10,194 bases of DNA from an uncultured Bacilli bacterium (lineage in GTDB: Bacteria > Bacillota_I > Bacilli_A > RF39 > UBA660). Shown piece by piece: positions 6,179 to 10,194 of this stretch. The stretch is from contig CATOJL010000039.1 in the NCBI GenBank assembly GCA_951800155.1, positions 1 through 10,194 of the forward strand, written 5' to 3'. The stretch's first letter is position 1. Each line of letters opens with the position of its first letter. Position numbers and translations under genes: made by a program. The notes under the pieces are model-generated. The model had not been told where the DNA came from. It saw only the letters and a program-made list of their open reading frames with translations, and made no database searches.

Positions 6179-6227
6179 AATGCCTGCAAAAGAGAAAATG
6201 GATTTTAGTCATGATAATGCAGGTATT
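6179..6227 (+). other. Long-looped inverted repeat upstream of the ABC-F promoter
   Basis: AATGCCTGCA (6179-6188) pairs with TGCAGGTATT (6218-6227) over 10 bp with one G-U, enclosing a 29-base loop. No T run follows, so it is not an intrinsic terminator. Its right arm touches the -35 of the ABC-F promoter. In the 6114-6260 gap I see nothing else apart from a weak 26-codon frame lacking a ribosome site. Confidence 0.4.
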
Positions 6228-6254
6228 GACTACTTGGAAAAGATACAATAAAAT
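6226..6254 (+). promoter_or_regulatory. Promoter of the ABC-F gene and its leader
   Basis: TTGACT (6226-6231), a 17-base spacer and TAAAAT (6249-6254) match the vegetative consensus at ten of twelve positions. The start should be near 6261, producing a leader of about 96 nt before the ABC-F start at 6357. Confidence 0.65.
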
Positions 6255-6292
6255 AGTCTTTAAAGAGAAAAAATGTATAAAGAGGTGAGAAC

Positions 6293-6313
6293 ATGAGAAT
6301 AGAAAAAGTATAA
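6293..6313 (+). CDS. Six-codon leader peptide ORF (MRIEKV) upstream of the ABC-F gene
   Basis: A complete mini-ORF, ATG to TAA, is preceded 4 bases upstream by GAGGTGA (6282-6288), a seven-base exact match to the anti-Shine-Dalgarno complement. That is a better ribosome site than most full genes in this window have. It ends 43 bases before the ABC-F start, just ahead of two exclusive hairpins. Leader ORFs of this sort control many antibiotic-inducible erm and ABC-F genes through ribosome occupancy. The alternative, that MRIEKV is a leftover N-terminus of a lost gene (it resembles the start of MecA adaptor proteins), is weaker because nothing similar continues after it in any frame. Confidence 0.5.
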   Translation: MRIEKV

Positions 6314-6317
6314 GTGA

Positions 6318-6354
6318 GGCATAGACTTTGATTATGCCATGAAAGGAAGGCATA
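6318..6354 (+). promoter_or_regulatory. Candidate translational attenuator with exclusive hairpins
   Basis: GGCATA occurs at 6318-6323 and 6349-6354, and its complement TATGCC lies between them at 6333-6338. Pairing of the middle with the left copy leaves the ABC-F ribosome site free. Pairing with the right copy (8 bp including one wobble, 6331-6338 with 6349-6356) puts AAAGGAAGG (6342-6350) into the 10-base loop and stem. The two states are mutually exclusive and of similar stem length, as in translational attenuators. The base pairing is visible; function is inferred. Confidence 0.5.
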
Positions 6355-6356
6355 GT

Positions 6357-7865
6357 GTGTTAGAAGTCAAACATATGAGTATAAAAATAAAGGATAGAGA
6401 TATTGTTAAAGATTTATCCTTTACGTTAGGTAAGGGGGATAAACTGGCTATTATTGGTGAAGAGGGAAATGGGAAATCCACTTTATTAAAGGGAATTTTG
6501 GGAATTTGTACTTATGCAGAGGTAACAGGAAATATTCATAAAAAGGGATACCAGATTGGTTATCTAGAACAAACAATAAGTAAGGAAAACTTGTCTAAGA
6601 CAGGGTATGATTTTTTATTTGTAGATAGGAATGTTTATCATGAAAAAGTAAATCATCTATATAAATGTTTAAATGTACTTGGTTTAAAAGATGACATTTT
6701 GAAACAAGAAATACATACTTTATCAGGTGGGGAAAAAGTAAAAATAGGAGTTTTAAAATTACTACTTGATGATTGTGACATTCTCTTTTTAGATGAGCCA
6801 ACAAATGATTTAGATCTAGAAACTTTAAAATGGTTAGAAAATTTTATCAAACAAACGGAGAAACCTATTTTATATGTTTCTCATGATGAGTCCTTACTTG
6901 CAAATACAGCGAATCAAATCCTCCACTTAGAACAAATAAATAAAAAAACAGATTGTAGATGGACCTTAGTAAAAATGGATTATGATGCTTACATTGCCAC
7001 GCGGTTGCACTCGATTGAAAAACAAACACAAGTTGCTAAAGCAGAAAAAAGAGAGTACAACAAACAACAAGAAAAACTTCGAAAAATCATGCAAAAGGTG
7101 GAATATCAACAAAATACAGTTTCTAGACAAAAGCCACATGAGGCAAAAGTTTTAAAAAAGAAAATGCATTCTTTAAAAGCACAAGAAAAGAGATTCGATC
7201 ACGTTTCTTTGACACAAATACCAGATGTTGAAGAACAAATTCATTTCTTTTTTGAAAATGTAGAACTGCCTAGTAGAAAAGATATCCTTCATTTAAAGAT
7301 TCCATTCCTTCAAGTACAAGATAAAATTCTCTCTAAAAATATAGAATTAGAAGTTAGAGGAAATGCACATATCTGTATTGTTGGTAAAAATGGAGTTGGG
7401 AAATCAACTTTACTTAAAAAAATGTATCAAGAGTTAAAAGATAGAAAAGATATTAAAGTAGGCTATATGCCACAAAATTATGAAGATATTTTGAAACCAG
7501 AAATGTTTGTCACTGATTTTCTTTCTTTTAATAAAAGTCAAGAAGAAATCACAAGAGCAAGGATGTATTTGGGAAATATGAAATTTACTAAGAAAGAAAT
7601 GACAGGAAAAATAAAAGATTTAAGTAATGGTACTAAGGTAAAATTATTCTTCATTCAATTTGTTTTAGACCACTGTAATGTTTTAATATTAGATGAACCA
7701 ACTCGAAATGTAAGTCCATTATCAAATCCAATCATTCGTAAAGTATTAAGCGAATACCAAGGAACGATCATTAGTGTATCTCATGACCGAAAATATATAC
7801 AAGAAGTGACAGATTGTGTATATACATTAACAGAAGAAGGGTTAGTAAAAAACAATTCTCTTTAA
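6357..7865 (+). CDS. ABC-F family ATPase, possible ribosome-protection protein
   Basis: A 502-residue soluble protein with two ABC ATPase domains and no membrane segment, the ABC-F layout. Members bind the ribosomal E site, and some dislodge antibiotics. Domain 1: Walker A GEEGNGKST (34-42), LSGGE (122-126), Walker B ILFLDE (142-147), H176. A basic, Lys/Gln-rich helical linker at about 210-290 is where the P-site-tRNA interaction motif lies. Domain 2: Walker A GKNGVGKST (343-351), a divergent signature LSNGT (422-426), Walker B VLILDE (442-447) followed by PTRNVSP, H476. Both catalytic glutamates remain. Start: the frame opens at ATG 6339, but AGGAAGG (6344-6350) is 6 bases from GTG 6357, which gives the family-like MLEVKHMSI beginning, so GTG is chosen. 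It is preceded by a leader peptide and attenuator-like hairpins. Length fits both resistance-type and housekeeping short ABC-Fs, so resistance is not proven. Confidence 0.85.
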   Translation: MLEVKHMSIKIKDRDIVKDLSFTLGKGDKLAIIGEEGNGKSTLLKGILGICTYAEVTGNIHKKGYQIGYLEQTISKENLSKTGYDFLFVDRNVYHEKVNHLYKCLNVLGLKDDILKQEIHTLSGGEKVKIGVLKLLLDDCDILFLDEPTNDLDLETLKWLENFIKQTEKPILYVSHDESLLANTANQILHLEQINKKTDCRWTLVKMDYDAYIATRLHSIEKQTQVAKAEKREYNKQQEKLRKIMQKVEYQQNTVSRQKPHEAKVLKKKMHSLKAQEKRFDHVSLTQIPDVEEQIHFFFENVELPSRKDILHLKIPFLQVQDKILSKNIELEVRGNAHICIVGKNGVGKSTLLKKMYQELKDRKDIKVGYMPQNYEDILKPEMFVTDFLSFNKSQEEITRARMYLGNMKFTKKEMTGKIKDLSNGTKVKLFFIQFVLDHCNVLILDEPTRNVSPLSNPIIRKVLSEYQGTIISVSHDRKYIQEVTDCVYTLTEEGLVKNNSL

Positions 7866-7878
7866 AAATAGCTATATG

Positions 7879-7909
7879 AAAAGTGAATGGATTTTAGATT
7901 CACTTTTTT
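7879..7909 (+). terminator. Intrinsic terminator of the ABC-F gene
   Basis: A perfect 10-bp stem AAAAGTGAAT (7879-7888) / ATTCACTTTT (7898-7907) with a 9-base loop runs into Ts to 7909. It begins 13 bases after the stop codon and separates the ABC-F unit from the exporter operon. Confidence 0.85.
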
Positions 7910-7921
7910 AGTCGAAATTTT

Positions 7922-7950
7922 TTGACAATTCAAAATACACGTGGTATTAT
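7922..7950 (+). promoter_or_regulatory. Promoter of the ABC exporter operon
   Basis: TTGACA (7922-7927), 17 bases, then TATTAT (7945-7950): eleven of twelve consensus positions. The predicted start is near 7957. The spacer carries an inverted repeat AATAC-N5-GTATT (7934-7948) that reaches into the -10 and could be an operator. Confidence 0.75.
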
Positions 7951-8004
7951 AAACTTGTTTGATAAGGGAAATTTTTTAAGAAAGTTGTGTAGGGAGTTTT
8001 TGCT

Positions 8005-9738
8005 ATGAAGAGAAAAAATTTGTATAAAAACATAAAAAGAACATGGCGGTATATGAAATCGTCTAAATGGAATTTAGTTATTTATGCGTTTGTGAGTATT
8101 TTAGAGGGAATTATTGGAATTATTCTTCCTTTTATTTCAGCAAAAATTATATTAAATTTAACGGATGGCCTTATGAATCAACTCATTTTAACAGCCCTCC
8201 TTGTTTTTTTAATCGAGTTTGTCCTTTCTACCTCTACGTATTTTAAATCCCATTTTTATCAAAAAATATACCAAAAAACACTTGTCGATTTACAAATGGC
8301 GGTTGCCAGAGAAACACTGAAAATTGAGGTAAGTGAAATTGATAAAGAATCAGCAGGCTTATTTATTGATCGCCTAAACAAAGATACAGCAGAAATTGCT
8401 TCTATGTTTATGGAATATACTTATTGGATTTCTTCGGTTTTATCACGAGTTGGAATTGTATTTTCGGTTTTCTTTATGAATATCTATTTGTTTTTTTATT
8501 GTTTATTTTTCGCTTTCCTCCTCTTCTTTGTCAATAAGAAAAGATTAGAAAAACGAACGAAAATCCTAAAAAATCTAAAAAAAATTCGTGAAAAAAAGAC
8601 TGGACTAACGAGTGAACTGGTAAGAGGTATTCGTGATATTAAAGTTTTAAATGCTCAACATTCAATATTAAAACAAACAGAGGTGAGTGTTGAAAAAGCA
8701 TCTTTCGAAGAAATTAAAATGCTAAATACAAATCATATATATATGTATATAGAGGATCTTGTACGTATAATAGATCAATTTCTTTTTCTTGTATTTGGTT
8801 GTTTTCTTTATAAAAAAGGATTACTTACGATTCCTGTTTTTGTAATTATTTATAATTATCAATCTAAAATAGAAAGAATGTTAACAGGAGTATCTAAATT
8901 ACTTGAGTTTGGGAAGCAATTTACGGTTGCTTCGGATCGCATTTTTGAAATTATAGAAGATGACACATTTAAAAAAGAAAAGTTTGGAACAATTTCATGT
9001 GAGAAGTTAAATGGACACATTCGGTTTGAAAATGTAACTTTTCAATACCGAGAAGATTCTCCTATATTAAATAAGATATGTTTTGAGATTCAACCAAATG
9101 AAAAGGTAGCTTTTGTTGGAAAAAGTGGTGTTGGAAAAACAACAATCTTTCATTTGATTACGAAACTATATTCACCAACAGATGGTTGTATTTATTTAGA
9201 TGGAAATCCTATTGATGCTTTAACAGATGACACCATACGAAATAATATGTCTATTATTACCCAAAGTCCTTATATTTTTAATTTTTCCATTAAAGAAAAT
9301 TTGTTATTAGCAAAAGAAGATGCGAGTATGGAAGAGATACGTGAAGCTTGTAAACTTGCTTGCATTGATGAATATATTATGTCCTTACCAGATACATATG
9401 ACACCATATTAGGTGAAAATGGTGTGATTTTATCAGGTGGACAAAAGCAACGCTTAGCCATCGCGCGTGCTTTGCTTATGAAAACAGAAATTATTTTATT
9501 TGATGAGGCCACATCTGCACTCGATAATGCAACCCAAAGAGAAATTCAAGAAGCAATTGCGAACTTAAAAGGAGAATATACTATTTTACTTGTCGCTCAT
9601 CGTCTATCAACCATTATTGATAGTGATAAAATCTTTGTTGTAGAAGATGGAAAAATTATTTCCTGTGGAACACATAAGGAATTATTAAAGACTTGTTCTT
9701 TTTATCGAGGACTTTACGAGAAGGATTTACAAGCGTAA
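8005..9738 (+). CDS. ABC exporter half-transporter (membrane domain plus ATPase), subunit 1
   Basis: A 577-residue type IV (B-type) exporter subunit. Membrane segments are at about 24-46, 58-80, 142-160, 161-177, 253-270 and 273-290, joined by long cytoplasmic helices. The ATPase domain (about 338-577) has Walker A GKSGVGKTT (372-380), Q420, signature LSGGQ (476-480), Walker B IILFDEA (496-502, catalytic E501), D-loop SALD and switch H532. All are canonical, so this half forms at least one working ATP site. Start: AGGGAG at 7991-7996 is 8 bases from the ATG. A second half-transporter gene starts 25 bases downstream, so the product is probably a heterodimeric exporter of the multidrug/lipid/peptide type. 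No peptidase domain is present, which argues against a bacteriocin processing exporter. Substrate cannot be deduced. Confidence 0.9.
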   Translation: MKRKNLYKNIKRTWRYMKSSKWNLVIYAFVSILEGIIGIILPFISAKIILNLTDGLMNQLILTALLVFLIEFVLSTSTYFKSHFYQKIYQKTLVDLQMAVARETLKIEVSEIDKESAGLFIDRLNKDTAEIASMFMEYTYWISSVLSRVGIVFSVFFMNIYLFFYCLFFAFLLFFVNKKRLEKRTKILKNLKKIREKKTGLTSELVRGIRDIKVLNAQHSILKQTEVSVEKASFEEIKMLNTNHIYMYIEDLVRIIDQFLFLVFGCFLYKKGLLTIPVFVIIYNYQSKIERMLTGVSKLLEFGKQFTVASDRIFEIIEDDTFKKEKFGTISCEKLNGHIRFENVTFQYREDSPILNKICFEIQPNEKVAFVGKSGVGKTTIFHLITKLYSPTDGCIYLDGNPIDALTDDTIRNNMSIITQSPYIFNFSIKENLLLAKEDASMEEIREACKLACIDEYIMSLPDTYDTILGENGVILSGGQKQRLAIARALLMKTEIILFDEATSALDNATQREIQEAIANLKGEYTILLVAHRLSTIIDSDKIFVVEDGKIISCGTHKELLKTCSFYRGLYEKDLQA

Positions 9739-9763
9739 AATAAGGAAAAGGAGTTGTTCATAA

Positions 9764-10194
9764 ATGGAAAAGAAAAATAAAAATTGCTTAAAACAATTTT
9801 ATCCATATTTAAAACCATATAAAGTAAAATTATTGCTCATTTTTATTTGTATTTTCTTATTCAATTTATCCTATATTCTTACAGGGTATTTAAATGGTGC
9901 AGCCATAGAGTCTGTAGTCAGTCAGAATATTGATAGAGCTTTATTTTGTTTAGGAGCTTATTTTTTGATTGAAATTACAAGTGGTTTGATGAACCGCGTT
10001 TCTTACTATTTTTTATCCAAAATACAGATAAAAGTATCTAGAAAACTTGGCTATGATGCTTATGGAAAAGTGATGTGCCTACCTGCTTATGCATTTGAAG
10101 AACTTTCAAGTGGAGAAATTATCAACCGTGTAACCAATGATACAGAAGCAATTGCAGGTTCAATGAATCGGCTAATTAGTATACTGTCAAATAT
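9764..10194 (+). CDS. ABC exporter half-transporter, subunit 2 (partial, runs off window)
   Basis: The first 143 codons of a second type IV exporter half. The N-terminus (MEKKNKNCLKQFYPYLKPYK) is followed by membrane helices at about 22-40 and 58-75, then the conserved cytoplasmic stretch around CLPAYAFEELSSGEIINRVTND, where exporters have F-x(5)-GE-x(2)-NR-x(3)-D. Start: AAAAGGAG at 9746-9753 is 10 bases from the ATG. The 25-base gap from the previous gene and matching architecture imply co-expression and a heterodimer. The ATPase half lies beyond the window, so I cannot say whether its catalytic site is degenerate, as in many heterodimeric exporters. Confidence 0.88.
   Translation, partial: MEKKNKNCLKQFYPYLKPYKVKLLLIFICIFLFNLSYILTGYLNGAAIESVVSQNIDRALFCLGAYFLIEITSGLMNRVSYYFLSKIQIKVSRKLGYDAYGKVMCLPAYAFEELSSGEIINRVTNDTEAIAGSMNRLISILSN

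Noticed and set aside
6171..6251. 26-codon ORF between the FtsX-like and ABC-F genes
   Set aside because: There is no ribosome binding site, it overlaps the ABC-F promoter, and no recognisable sequence is seen; treated as chance.
6293..6313. MRIEKV as the start of a mecA-type adaptor gene remnant
   Set aside because: The six residues match the beginning of MecA-like proteins, but no frame after the stop continues in that family; the strong ribosome site and position fit a leader peptide better.
1..10194. CRISPR array, tRNA, rRNA, transposase or integrase
   Set aside because: No regularly spaced repeats, cloverleaf-like segments, rRNA motifs or transposase/integrase sequences were seen on either strand.

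Overview
The window is low-GC, Gram-positive-type (Bacillota) DNA: strong purine-rich Shine-Dalgarno sites, sigma-A-like promoters (two with a perfect TTGACA -35 at 17-bp spacing), AT-rich intrinsic terminators, and TAA, TAG and TGA all used as stops, so the code is the ordinary bacterial one. The composition and gene types would fit a gut Erysipelotrichia- or Clostridia-like bacterium. No rRNA or other marker fixes the taxon.

Left part (1-2690). Three short genes in one direction encode small-molecule or RNA-end processing enzymes: an ASCH-Nudix fusion, a HAD-fold 5'(3')-deoxyribonucleotidase-like phosphatase, and a 2H phosphoesterase whose last segment is cut off by an in-frame stop. A 29-codon ORF sits between the first two. 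The set ends at an intrinsic terminator near 2052-2085. It is followed by about 600 bp of wreckage: a second hairpin terminator, a 54-codon ORF that overlaps by ATGA a frameshifted and stop-interrupted reading frame, and then a consensus promoter. Frequent AGA and ATA codons suggest a different history from the genes to the right.

Middle (2651-6113). A strong promoter drives a 94-residue secreted His/Cys-rich protein, probably metal-binding, closed by a bidirectional terminator shared with a convergent TetR-type repressor. The repressor is divergent from a MacB/FtsX-like ABC transporter with ATPase and permease in one chain. A 16-bp near-palindrome overlaps back-to-back -10 elements between them and is the obvious operator.

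Right part (6114-10194). An ABC-F ATPase, of the family that includes ribosome-protection antibiotic-resistance factors, follows a roughly 96-nt leader. The leader holds its own promoter, a 6-codon leader ORF (MRIEKV) with an excellent Shine-Dalgarno, and a repeat/anti-repeat/repeat (GGCATA, TATGCC, GGCATA) able to form two exclusive hairpins, one of which traps the ABC-F ribosome binding site. This looks like a translational attenuator. After a terminator comes another promoter and a two-gene operon for a heterodimeric ABC exporter, the second gene running off the window.

Region 3081-10194 therefore reads as a set of stress or drug-response ABC systems, each with separate control: a TetR operator, leader attenuation, and a stand-alone promoter. 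The most interesting observation is the candidate attenuator in front of the ABC-F gene.
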